The translations under genes were made by a program, and so were the position numbers. A stretch of 64,000 nucleotides of DNA from Hymenobacter mellowenesis (GTDB taxonomy: Bacteria > Bacteroidota > Bacteroidia > Cytophagales > Hymenobacteraceae), in contig NZ_JAUQSX010000005.1 of the NCBI RefSeq assembly GCF_030581005.1, positions 248,001 through 312,000 of the forward strand, given 5' to 3'. Position 1 is the first letter of the stretch; every line of letters starts with the position of its first letter. This document shows, in pieces, positions 41,733 to 50,600 of the stretch. The notes under the pieces are model-generated. The model was given only the letters and a program-made list of their open reading frames with translations. It had not been told where the DNA came from and ran no database searches.

Positions 41733-42974
41733 CTACGGCAGCAGTAAAGAGCTGTCGCCGTAGCTCAGAAACCGGTAGCCATGGGCCAGCGCGTGCTCAT
41801 ACACCACCCGCCAGCTCGGCCCCAGCAGCGCGGCCACCAGCAGCAGCAACGTGCTTTCGGGCTGATGGAAATTGGTGATGAGCCCATTCACCAGCCGGAA
41901 CCGGTAGCCCGGCGCGATGAGCAGCTGCGTGCGCGCCTCCAGGGTGTCGGTGCCTATTTTTTCCAGATGCTGCAGCAAGGTGGTCAGGGCTGTTTCAGGC
42001 GTGATGCTGGCGGCGGCTTCGGCCCATTCGTGAGGTTGCCACTGCGTCACGAGTAGCTCAGCGTTGCTCCCAGCTTCTTTTTTCAGCAAGCCCACGCCCA
42101 GCCAATACAGCGTTTCCAGGGTACGCAGGCTGGTGGTGCCCACGGCAATTACCGGACGCGGGCGGTGCGCCAGCAGCTGCCGCAGCAGCGCGGCCGTCAC
42201 CAATATGGGTTCGGTGTGCATGGGGTGCTCGGCCATGCGGTCGGCCTTCACCGGCTGGAAGGTGCCGGCGCCCACGTGCAGCGTGACGTGGCCAATTTCA
42301 AAGCCCTTTTCCCGCAGCTCGGCCAGTATTTCGGGGGTGAAGTGCAGGCCGGCGGTGGGGGCCGCCACGGCGCCCTCGGTGGCGGCGTACACGGTTTGGT
42401 AGCGTACGGCATCGGCGGCGGTGTCGGGGCGGTCGATGTAGGGCGGCAGGGGCAGGTGGCCGGCCGTCCGCAGCACCTCGGCAAACGGCAGTTCGGCAGG
42501 CTCCCAGCGGAAATCAATCAGGGCGGTGCCGGCTTCCTGGGTTTGGCGCACGGCGGTGAGGGTGGCAGTGAGGCCCTCTGATGTGGTGAATTCCAGGGTC
42601 ACGGGGCCTTCTTTCCAGCGGCGGCCGTTGCCCACCAGGCACCGCCAAGTGCAATGGCCGGTTTGCTGCAGGGCCAGCTCCAGGCTGCGGTGGGGCGCCA
42701 CCGGCTCCAGGCAAAACAGCTCGACCTGCCCGCCGGTGGGGCGCCGGGCCAGCAGCCGGGCCCGCACCACCCGCGTGTCGTTGAAGATGAGCAGGGCGCC
42801 GGGCGGCAACTCGCCGGGCAGGTCGCGGAACTGCTTGTCGAAAAGCTGGCCGTGGCGGCTCAGCAGCAGGCGGCTGGCGGCGCGGTCGGGCAGGGGCTCG
42901 GGCGCGATGCGCTCGGGCGGGAGGGGATAGGTGAAGTCGTGAATGGAAAGCTGGCGCGGGTCGGGGGTCGTCAT
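41733..42974 (-). CDS. queA: S-adenosylmethionine:tRNA ribosyltransferase-isomerase
   Basis: A 413-residue QueA homologue. QueA moves the ribosyl part of SAM onto 7-aminomethyl-7-deazaguanine in tRNA, forming epoxyqueuosine at the wobble position. Marks: GALLIFNDTRVVRARLLARR, GQVELFCLEP, HLPLPPYIDRPD, YQTVYAATEGAVAAPTAGLHFTPE, HVTLHVGAGTFQPVK and a C-terminal LITNFHQPESTLLLLVAAL. It is longer than E. coli QueA (about 356 residues), which is common for a Bacteroidota branch. No other queuosine gene is near it. A -7-like box GACCTTTG lies 7 bases upstream of the ATG. Confidence 0.93.
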   Translation of the reverse strand: MTTPDPRQLSIHDFTYPLPPERIAPEPLPDRAASRLLLSRHGQLFDKQFRDLPGELPPGALLIFNDTRVVRARLLARRPTGGQVELFCLEPVAPHRSLELALQQTGHCTWRCLVGNGRRWKEGPVTLEFTTSEGLTATLTAVRQTQEAGTALIDFRWEPAELPFAEVLRTAGHLPLPPYIDRPDTAADAVRYQTVYAATEGAVAAPTAGLHFTPEILAELREKGFEIGHVTLHVGAGTFQPVKADRMAEHPMHTEPILVTAALLRQLLAHRPRPVIAVGTTSLRTLETLYWLGVGLLKKEAGSNAELLVTQWQPHEWAEAAASITPETALTTLLQHLEKIGTDTLEARTQLLIAPGYRFRLVNGLITNFHQPESTLLLLVAALLGPSWRVVYEHALAHGYRFLSYGDSSLLLP

Positions 42975-43025
42975 AGGCCCGCAAAGGTCGGATTGGGAGA
43001 AGTTAAAAGTGGAGCGTTAAAAGTT

Positions 43026-43059
43026 AAAAAGCCCGCCTGATAATTCAGACGGGCTTTTT
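43026..43059. terminator. Bidirectional terminator between the methyltransferase and queA
   Basis: AAAAAGCCCGCCTGA pairs with TCAGACGGGCTTTTT with one mismatch. The A and T runs allow action on both strands. On the minus strand it ends the methyltransferase gene. Confidence 0.82.
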
Positions 43060-43092
43060 AACTTTTAACTAATAACTAACGCTGCGCCTACG

Positions 43093-43896
43093 CTACTTGC
43101 GCCGGAACAGCAGCAGGTGCTGTTGGGGCAGGGTTTCCACGGTTTCGATGAACTCCAGGCCCACGGCGGCCATTTCCTTGCGGGCCTGCTCCACGCTCAT
43201 TTTGTGGATGCGCTTGATGGGCACGTTGGCATCCTCGGCCCGGTACTCGACCAGCGCCAGGCGGCCGGTGCCGGGCTTGAGGGCACGCCGAATGGCGCGG
43301 CCCATTTCGCGCGGGTGGTCAAATTCGTGGTAGGCATCCACGATGAGCACCAGGTCCACGCTGTCGGCGGGCAGGGCGGGGCTGGTGGTGCTGCCCAGCA
43401 CGGGGCGCACGTTGGTCACTTTGAATTTGCGCTTATTGTTCTGCAGCGCCGTCATCATCTCGGGCTGAATATCGACGGCCAAGACCTCGCCCTTCGGCAC
43501 TTTTTTGGCCAACTGGAAGGAGAAAAAGCCGGTGCCGGCGCCGATATCAGCCACCACATCAGTGGGCTTCAGCTTCAGCTCCTTTATCAGGAGGTCGGTG
43601 CCTTCTTCCTGGCGGCGGCCGCTGCGCTCCAGCCAGCTGGCGCCCTCGTGGCCCATGACGTGGGCAATCTGGCGGCCCAGGTAGTAGGTGCCAATGCCGT
43701 TGGGGTCGCGCGGCGGGGCAGTTTCGTAGCCGCTGGTATCAGCCTGTACGACGGCCTGCATGCGTTGTGCGGCAAAGGCCGATGGCCGCGTTTCGGCGGG
43801 CAATTGGGTGCAACTGGTCAGCAATAGCAGGCTGGCGCTGCCGCTCGTGCCCACGGTATTCAATGCCCGTTGCCAGGATGAAAAACGATACCTCAT
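43093..43896 (-). CDS. Class I SAM-dependent methyltransferase with lipoprotein-type signal
   Basis: A 267-residue protein. The methyltransferase fold spans ~115-265. The SAM-binding motif I is VVADIGAGTGFFSFQLAKKV, followed by VLAVDIQPEMM and DLVLIVDAYHEFDHP. The N-terminus is odd: a basic start, a hydrophobic run and LLLLTSC (Cys29) look like a lipoprotein signal, and residues ~30-75 form a linker. SAM is a cytoplasmic cofactor, so an exported methyltransferase is hard to explain, unless the fold has another role or the signal is not used. The start at 43896 is preferred, with another at 43917. The target is unknown. Confidence 0.82.
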   Translation of the reverse strand: MRYRFSSWQRALNTVGTSGSASLLLLTSCTQLPAETRPSAFAAQRMQAVVQADTSGYETAPPRDPNGIGTYYLGRQIAHVMGHEGASWLERSGRRQEEGTDLLIKELKLKPTDVVADIGAGTGFFSFQLAKKVPKGEVLAVDIQPEMMTALQNNKRKFKVTNVRPVLGSTTSPALPADSVDLVLIVDAYHEFDHPREMGRAIRRALKPGTGRLALVEYRAEDANVPIKRIHKMSVEQARKEMAAVGLEFIETVETLPQQHLLLFRRK

Positions 43897-44115
43897 AGAA
43901 TTCGCAAGTAAGCACATCCAAGGCAGTCAACAGCAATTCGCGGCGGTGCGTTCAGCAATTTCCAGCGCTTCCATTGGCACCCGCCGACGGTCGCCAATAG
44001 CGTTCAAAAGAAAGATAAGAATTGATTAAACAGGGAAAATGCCCGAAACGAACCACCAGGCTCCAACATTCGCCGTAGAACGCGCATTCAGCTTACCCAT
44101 TACCCTTTTCAGATT

Positions 44116-44736
44116 ATGAAAAACCTTTTTCCCTCCATCAGCAAATTTGCGGCCGTAGCGCTCTGCGCCCTCGCTTTTGGTAGCTGCAACCGCGCCGAAT
44201 ACGCTATGCTGCCCCAGGGCGCCTCTTACCACGGCGTGACGCGCGCCGCCACGCCCGTGCCTCCCAAAGCCGAAGCAGTGGCTGCCCCGGCGACTAAAAC
44301 TGTAGCTGCTCCCCTTGCGCCTGCCACTGCCTCGGAACCTGCTGCTGTAGCCGCTCAGCCCACGTCGGCGCCTGCCAAGGTGGCAAATACGGCGCCCGCC
44401 GCCCCGCAAACCACTTCGCCCGCTGAAATCAGCACTTCTACCACGGCCAGCACCGATGCCGCACCCGCCCGCAAGCTGAATGGCATTCAACGCCTCGCCC
44501 TCAATAAGGTGACGAAAAAGGTTGATAAATTGGTGCAAAAAGTGGCTGCCAGCCAGCACGTGAGCACGGCCGAAGTCGCCAAAGGCGGCGTCAGTGGCAA
44601 TCTGCGGCTGGGCATCATCCTCATGGTTATCGGCGCGCTCATCGCACTGTTGCCCGGTTTGTTCCGCGTGCTGGGCCTCATCGTATTCATTGTGGGCGTG
44701 CTCTTCCTGCTCCTCTGGGTGCTCGACCAAGCGTAA
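44116..44736 (+). CDS. Lipoprotein-like protein with Ala/Pro-rich linker and C-terminal membrane hairpin
   Basis: A 206-residue protein in three parts. It has a lipoprotein signal ending LAFGSC (Cys24), a long Ala/Pro/Thr-rich linker (~40-125), and after an amphipathic stretch (NGIQRLALNKVTKKVDKLVQ) two membrane segments at ~160-205 (GIILMVIGALIALLPGLF and LIVFIVGVLFLLLWVL). A lipid anchor at one end and a membrane hairpin at the other suggest it is held twice in the membrane, or spans between lipid and integral anchors. The C-terminal hairpin looks like the PspC or DUF-type small membrane domains of Bacteroidota, but no family is certain. A terminator follows directly. Confidence 0.78.
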   Translation: MKNLFPSISKFAAVALCALAFGSCNRAEYAMLPQGASYHGVTRAATPVPPKAEAVAAPATKTVAAPLAPATASEPAAVAAQPTSAPAKVANTAPAAPQTTSPAEISTSTTASTDAAPARKLNGIQRLALNKVTKKVDKLVQKVAASQHVSTAEVAKGGVSGNLRLGIILMVIGALIALLPGLFRVLGLIVFIVGVLFLLLWVLDQA

Positions 44737-44756
44737 AGCAGCCTGGCTCCATTGCC

Positions 44757-44792
44757 AAAAAAGCCCCGCTCAGATGTTGAGCGGGGCTTTTT
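44757..44792. terminator. Bidirectional terminator between the lipoprotein gene and priA
   Basis: AAAAAGCCCCGCTCA and its complement TGAGCGGGGCTTTTT pair over 15 bp around 5 bases, with T-runs on both strands. The two genes converge here. Confidence 0.9.
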
Positions 44793-44805
44793 ATTTGCAG
44801 CGACA

Positions 44806-47349
44806 CTACATCGGGTCCACGTCGGCCACGAGGCGGGCCTGGCGGAACTCCTTCTGGTCGCGCACCACGTCCATGGCGTCTAGTATCTGTTGCTTGGCGT
44901 GCTTGAGCACGGTGTGGGCGCGGTCGAGCTTGATGGTGATTTCCTGGAGGTAGAAGTTGCGGATGCGGAATATGTAGGGCGCCTCCGGGCCCAGCACGGC
45001 GGCCTGGCCCAGGCGCTCCACCAGCTGCTGGGTGAGCAGGATGGCAGCGGCCTCGCCCACGGCTTGGTCGATGTGCTTCACCGTCATCTTGATGATGCGC
45101 ATGAAGGGCGGGTAGCCGTGCTCGTGGCGCTGCACGATTTCGTAGTTGTAGAACTCCACGTAATCGTTGCGAATCACCTTGTCGAAAATCACCTGCGTGG
45201 GGTCGGCCGTCTGGATAATGACCTTGCCCTTCTTGCCCTTGCGCCCGGCCCGGCCGCTCACCTGCACAAACATCTGGTAAGCCCGCTCGTGCGCCCGGAA
45301 ATCGGGGTAGTGAATGATGCTGTCGGCGTTGATGATGCCCACCAGGCTCACGTTGGCGAAGTCGAGGCCCTTGGTCACCATCTGGGTGCCCACCAGCACG
45401 TTGGTGGTTTGCTTCTCGAAGTCGCCGATGATTTGCTGGTAGCTGTTTTTGGCGCGGGTCGTGTCCAGGTCCATGCGCTGGATATTGGCCTGAGGGAGCA
45501 TGATTTTGAGGTCGTCCTCAATCTTTTCGGTGCCGAAGCCCTGGGTTTTCACGGCCCGGGAGCCGCAGGCGGGGCACTTGCTCACCATGGGGTCGTGGTA
45601 GCCGCAGTAGTGGCAGCGCAGCTCGTGGCTGTGCTTGTGGTAGCTGAGGCTCACGGCGCAGTTGGTGCATTTCGGAATCCAGCCGCAGTCCTGGCAGGCC
45701 ACTACGGGCGCGTAGCCGCGCCGGTTCTGGAACAGAATCACCTGTTCCTTGGCCCCCAGCTTGCGCTCGATTTCGCCCAGCAAGTCGGCCGTGAAGTGGT
45801 TGTGCATGGTTTTGTGCTCGCGGGCCTTGCGGGTGTCCACCAGCTCAATATCGGGCATGCCGGCCTCGCCGAAGCGCTTGGTGAGGCTCACCAGGCCGTA
45901 GCGGCCCTTCTTGGCTTGGTAGTAGGTTTCCACGGCCGGCGTGGCCGAGCCCAGCAAGGTTTTGGCGCCCTGGAAGTTGGCCATCATCAGGGCCACTTCG
46001 CGGGCATTGTAGCGCGGGGCAGGGTCGTATTGCTTGTAGCTCGACTCGTGCTCCTCGTCCACGATGATGAGCGACAGATTATCGAAGGGCAGAAATACCG
46101 CTGAGCGCACCCCAATCACCACCTGGAAGCGGCCCGAGAGCACGCCGTTCCACACTTCCACCCGCTCGTTGTCGGAGAATTTGGAGTGGTACACGCCCAG
46201 CCGCGAGCCGAATACGCGCATGAGGCGCGTCACAATCTGGGCCGTGAGGGCGATTTCGGGCAGCAGGTAGAGCACTTGCCCGCCGCTGTCCAGGGCCGTG
46301 CGGATGAGGTCGATATAAATCTCGGTTTTGCCCGCGCCCGTCACGCCATGCAGCAGCACGATGTCCTGCTTGCTGAAGTGACCCATGATTTCATCGCGCG
46401 CCGCAGTCTGGGCTTCGGTCAGCGAGAAGTTCATCTGAATGGCACCTTCATTTTCCAGCGGAAAGCGGCTCACAATCTGGTCGAACTGCTCCAGGACGCC
46501 GTTTTTGATGAGCGTGTTTACGGCCGAGGCCGAGAGGTGCGGGCTGCTGGTGAGGTAGGCTTTTTCCAGGCCGGCCTGGTTGGCGTGCTCGTTCTGGTAC
46601 ACCGGCACGCGCTGCATGAACTTCATCAGCACATCGAGCTGCTTGGGCTTGCTGGTGAGCTGCTCAAAAAGCTGTTCCAGCGCGGCCTCGGCCACGAAAT
46701 GATGCGCCAGCCGCACTTTCTTCACCACCTTCGGCGCGTACTTGTCGGCCGTGTGCTCGAAGAGGAAGATGACATCCTTGTGCATCAGGGATTTTATCAC
46801 CTTGTGAAACGATGTAATGCCGAGCAGGTCGCCTACTTCGGTGAAGGTGAGGGCTTTGCCTTGGTCGACGGTGCCTAGCGCGTCCACAATCAGCTCTTCC
46901 TGGGTGGAAAGCGGGTACTCGTTTTCTTCCCTCGAAAAGCTGGGGTGCAGCTGAATGCGCGACTCCGAGCTGAGCTTCAGGGCCGAGGGCAGGGCCGCAT
47001 TTATCACCTCGCCGATGGTGCAGAGGTAGTAGTCGGCCATCCAGCGGAAGAGCTTGAGCTGGGGCTGCGTGACGACGGGTGCGTCGTCGATGAATTCGAG
47101 GATGTACTTGGCCTGGTAGTCCTTGGGCGCCTGCTCGTGCACGGCCGCCACGATGCAGCTGAGCGTCTTTTTGGCCCCAAACTGCACGATGACGCGCCCG
47201 CCAATTACCACGTTGTCATTGAGCTCATACGGCACCCGGTACGTGTAGAGCCGGGGTAGGGGCAGGGGCAAAATGACGTCGGCAAACAGCGTCACCCGGT
47301 CGGCCGAAGGAGCCGGGGCGGGCGAAATAAAATCAAGCGCGAGATTCAA
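44806..47349 (-). CDS. priA: Primosomal protein N', replication restart helicase PriA
   Basis: A DNA helicase that reloads the replisome at stalled forks. It has an N-terminal DNA-binding domain (ADVILPLPLPRLYTYRVP), Walker A GVTGAGKTEIY, Walker B DEEHESSYKQ, motif III GSATPAVET and the zinc region with eight Cys (CQDCGWIPKCTNC and CHYCGYHDPMVSKCPACG). The C-terminal helicase motifs are LVGTQMVTKGLDF and VSGRAGRKG. The start is uncertain. I chose TTG at 47349 (847 residues) because a TATCTTTA -7 box lies at 47375-47383, and codons upstream of it read as low-complexity sequence. ATG codons at 47424 and 47457 are alternatives. Confidence 0.92.
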   Translation of the reverse strand: MNLALDFISPAPAPSADRVTLFADVILPLPLPRLYTYRVPYELNDNVVIGGRVIVQFGAKKTLSCIVAAVHEQAPKDYQAKYILEFIDDAPVVTQPQLKLFRWMADYYLCTIGEVINAALPSALKLSSESRIQLHPSFSREENEYPLSTQEELIVDALGTVDQGKALTFTEVGDLLGITSFHKVIKSLMHKDVIFLFEHTADKYAPKVVKKVRLAHHFVAEAALEQLFEQLTSKPKQLDVLMKFMQRVPVYQNEHANQAGLEKAYLTSSPHLSASAVNTLIKNGVLEQFDQIVSRFPLENEGAIQMNFSLTEAQTAARDEIMGHFSKQDIVLLHGVTGAGKTEIYIDLIRTALDSGGQVLYLLPEIALTAQIVTRLMRVFGSRLGVYHSKFSDNERVEVWNGVLSGRFQVVIGVRSAVFLPFDNLSLIIVDEEHESSYKQYDPAPRYNAREVALMMANFQGAKTLLGSATPAVETYYQAKKGRYGLVSLTKRFGEAGMPDIELVDTRKAREHKTMHNHFTADLLGEIERKLGAKEQVILFQNRRGYAPVVACQDCGWIPKCTNCAVSLSYHKHSHELRCHYCGYHDPMVSKCPACGSRAVKTQGFGTEKIEDDLKIMLPQANIQRMDLDTTRAKNSYQQIIGDFEKQTTNVLVGTQMVTKGLDFANVSLVGIINADSIIHYPDFRAHERAYQMFVQVSGRAGRKGKKGKVIIQTADPTQVIFDKVIRNDYVEFYNYEIVQRHEHGYPPFMRIIKMTVKHIDQAVGEAAAILLTQQLVERLGQAAVLGPEAPYIFRIRNFYLQEITIKLDRAHTVLKHAKQQILDAMDVVRDQKEFRQARLVADVDPM

Positions 47350-47374
47350 AACAGCAACGGAAGTAGGGCGAATA

Positions 47375-47383
47375 GTAAAGATA
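47375..47383 (-). promoter_or_regulatory. Candidate -7 promoter box of priA
   Basis: TATCTTTAC on the minus strand is one base away from TAnnTTTG. Its position argues for a priA start downstream of the first in-frame ATG codons. Confidence 0.35.
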
Positions 47384-47689
47384 AAGCCGCCGGCTCCCGT
47401 AGCCCAACCCGCAAGCCCGCGCATAAGTTGCCCACCGCCTGGCAAAGCCGGCTCCAACGAGCGAGCAGCTCATTGGTCGGGCCTCGCTCCGGCGCCACGC
47501 TGCCAAAGCAATACGCTCAAATCCTGCGCGAAAAGTAGAAGTTCTCAAATATTCAGGACATGGCTGGATTTTTGCGAGAAAATATATAGCTTGGGCAGCC
47601 CATTCGTCACTCGCACTGTCTGGTTATGTGACTACTGCCCTCGCCTATTCACCACCTTATTTACCACCTTCATTTCACCCCATTTTCTT

Positions 47690-50600
47690 ATGAAGCAAAT
47701 GATACGCTTGCTGTGCCAACGGCTTCCGTTGGTGTGTACTTTCCTGCTGTTGCTGAGCGGCAGCAGGGCCGTGGCCCAGGTGGCCAATGACGATTGTAGC
47801 GGGGCCGTGGGCCTGGTCACTTCCAGCGTGTGCACCACGCCCGTGAACGGCACCGTGGCGGGCGCCACCCAAAGCCTGGCCCCTACGGCGGCTTGCGGCG
47901 CAGGCCTCACCACCGCCACTGACGTGTGGTACAGCTTCACGGCCACCAGTACCATCCACCTGATAACGCTGGCGCCGCGCTTTGCGGCTGTTCTGGACGT
48001 GCGCAGCGGCAGCTGCACCAGCAGCACCAGCGTGTATTGCACCACCATTGCCAACAACAACACCGCCGCTGTATCGGTGGGCGGCCTGGTGGCCACCCAA
48101 ACCTACTTTGTGCGCATATATCCGGCCAGCAATACGCCGCCCACCGGTATCGGCAGCACGTTTGCGCTGTGCGTGGGGCAGGGCGCTACGGGGCCGGCTA
48201 ATGACGACTGCGTTGGCGCCATCGACGTGCCGGTGAGCACCACCGGCACCTGCACCACCCAAGTGAGCGCCGACAACACCCTGGCTACGGCCAGCGCCGG
48301 CGTGCCGGCGCCCACCTGCGCCAGCTATAATAATGGCCGCGACCTGTGGTTTTCGGTAGTCGTGCCGGCCAGTGGCAACGTGACGGTGCGCACTGTGGTA
48401 TCAACCACTGGCACCGACGTAGGCGACACGGGCATGACCATGTACTCAGGTACTTGCAGCAACCTGACCCTGTTGGGCTGCAGCGACGACGAAGGCGGCG
48501 GCACCAAATCCCTGCTGGCGTACACGGGGCGTACGCCCGGCGAGGTGCTTTACGTGCGCGTGTGGTCGTTTGGCAACGCTCGCAGCGGCTACATCGCCGT
48601 GTGCGCCACTTCGCCGCCGCCCCTGGCCAACGACGACTGCGCCGGGGCTGTGTCGGTGCCGGTGACCACCGCTTGCGCTTCGCCGGTGAGCGGCTCCATC
48701 CAGGGCGCCACGCAGTCGTTGCCGCCCACCACCGGCTGCGGCGGGGGCACCACCGCCAACGATGTGTGGTACAGCTTCGTGGCCAGCGGGGCCACGCAAC
48801 TTGTTACGGTGACGGCCGGTTTCTCGGTCATCGCCGATGTGCGCTCGGGCACCTGCGCCAATTCCACCAGCGTGTTTTGCGGCACAGCTTTCAGCGGGCA
48901 GGCTCTGACGGTGAGCGGTTTGACCAGCGGGCAGACGTACTATTTGCGCTTGTACCTGAACGGGACTTTCACGCCCGCCAACCCGCAGTTCACGCTGTGC
49001 ATCAACCCCGGCCCCACGCCGCCGGCCAACGACGAATGCACGGGCGCCGTGGCCGTGCCTATTGCCAGCAGCTGCGCCACGCCCGTGAGCGGCACCCTGG
49101 TTGGCGCTTCGCAGTCGCTGCCGTCCACGCCAAACTGTACCCTTTCGGCCACAGTGGTTAACGATGTGTGGTACAGCTTCGTGGCCAACGGCACTTCCCA
49201 AACTCTGGCCTACAGCGGAACCTTCCGGGCCGTGCTGGATGTGCGCACGGGCACTTGCGCCAGCTCTACGAGTGTGTTTTGCACCTCCACGTTCACGGGG
49301 CAAAGCGTGACGGTGACGGGGCTGGTGAACGGCCAGGCGTATTTCCTTCGGGTGTACGCCGACGCCATCACGCCGCCCACCAATGCGGCCTTCACGCTGT
49401 GCCTCACGGCGGGCCCGCCGCCGTCGGTGAACGATGAATGCAGCACGGCTGTGGCCGTGGCTGTGGTGCAGGGCTGCGCAACCTCCACCAACGGTACCGT
49501 GGCCAACGCCACCCAAAGCTTGCCCCCCACCGCCAGCTGCGGCGCAAACGTGACCACCGCTGCCGACGTGTGGTACAGCTTTGTGGCCAGCGCGCCCACC
49601 CAGCTCATCACCCTCACCACCCGTTTCGGGGCCGTGATGGACGTGCGCTCGGGCACCTGCACCAGCTCGACGAGCTTGCTCTGTACGACCGTATTTGCTG
49701 GGGCTACCAGCGGCACGATAGTGGGCGGCCTGACGGCCAACCAGCAGTATTACATCCGCATCTACGCCAACGGGGCCACGCAGCCCATCCCGGCCAACGC
49801 CACCTTCACGCTGTGCGTGAGCCCGGCGCCCACGCCGCCGGCCAACGACGAATGCGCCGCGGCGGTGGTCGTGCCCATCACCACCACCTGCGCTTCGCCG
49901 GTGAGCGGCACCGTGGAAGCGGCGTCGCAGTCGTTGCCTACGGCCAGCTGCGGCAGCGCCAACACGCCGGTTGCCCAGGACGTGTGGTATAGCTTCGTGG
50001 CCGGGGGCACCTCGCAGCTCATTACGCTGAATTCCCGCTTCGGCGCCGTGGTTGAAGTGCGCAGCGGAACCTGCGCGGCCAGCGCCAGCGTGTCGTGCTA
50101 CACCACGTTTGCCAACGCCACCAATGGTACGCTGGTGGGCGGCCTGACCAACGGCCAGACCTATTTCCTGCGCGTGTACGCCAGCGGCAACACCCAGCCC
50201 ACGCCCTTGAACGCCACGTTCACGCTGTGCATCAGCCCCGGCCCGCCGCCGCCCGCCAACGACGAATGCACGGGCGCGGTATCGGTGACGCCATCGACCA
50301 CCACCAGCTGCGGCACGCCCGTGAGCGGCACCGTCGAAAACGCCTCGCAGTCGTTGCCGTCCGCTACGGGATGCGGCTTGGGCACGGGCAGCGCGGCCGA
50401 CGTGTGGTATAGATTCGTGGCCAGCAGCACCGCGCACAACGTGTTGCTCAGTCCGTCGCAGGGCAGTTTCGTGTTTGAAGTGCGTTCTGGTACGTGCGCG
50501 GCTTCGGCCAGCGTGTTATGCAGTACGGTGTTTGCCGGCGCCACGCAGCCCGTGACGGTGAGCGGCCTGACGAGCGGCCAGACGTATTTCATTCGGGTGT

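Noticed and set aside
48446-50437. 663-codon minus-strand frame inside the T9SS repeat gene
   Set aside because: It is a by-product of the repetitive GC-rich coding sequence on the other strand. Its His/Gly/Ala-rich translation has no domain.
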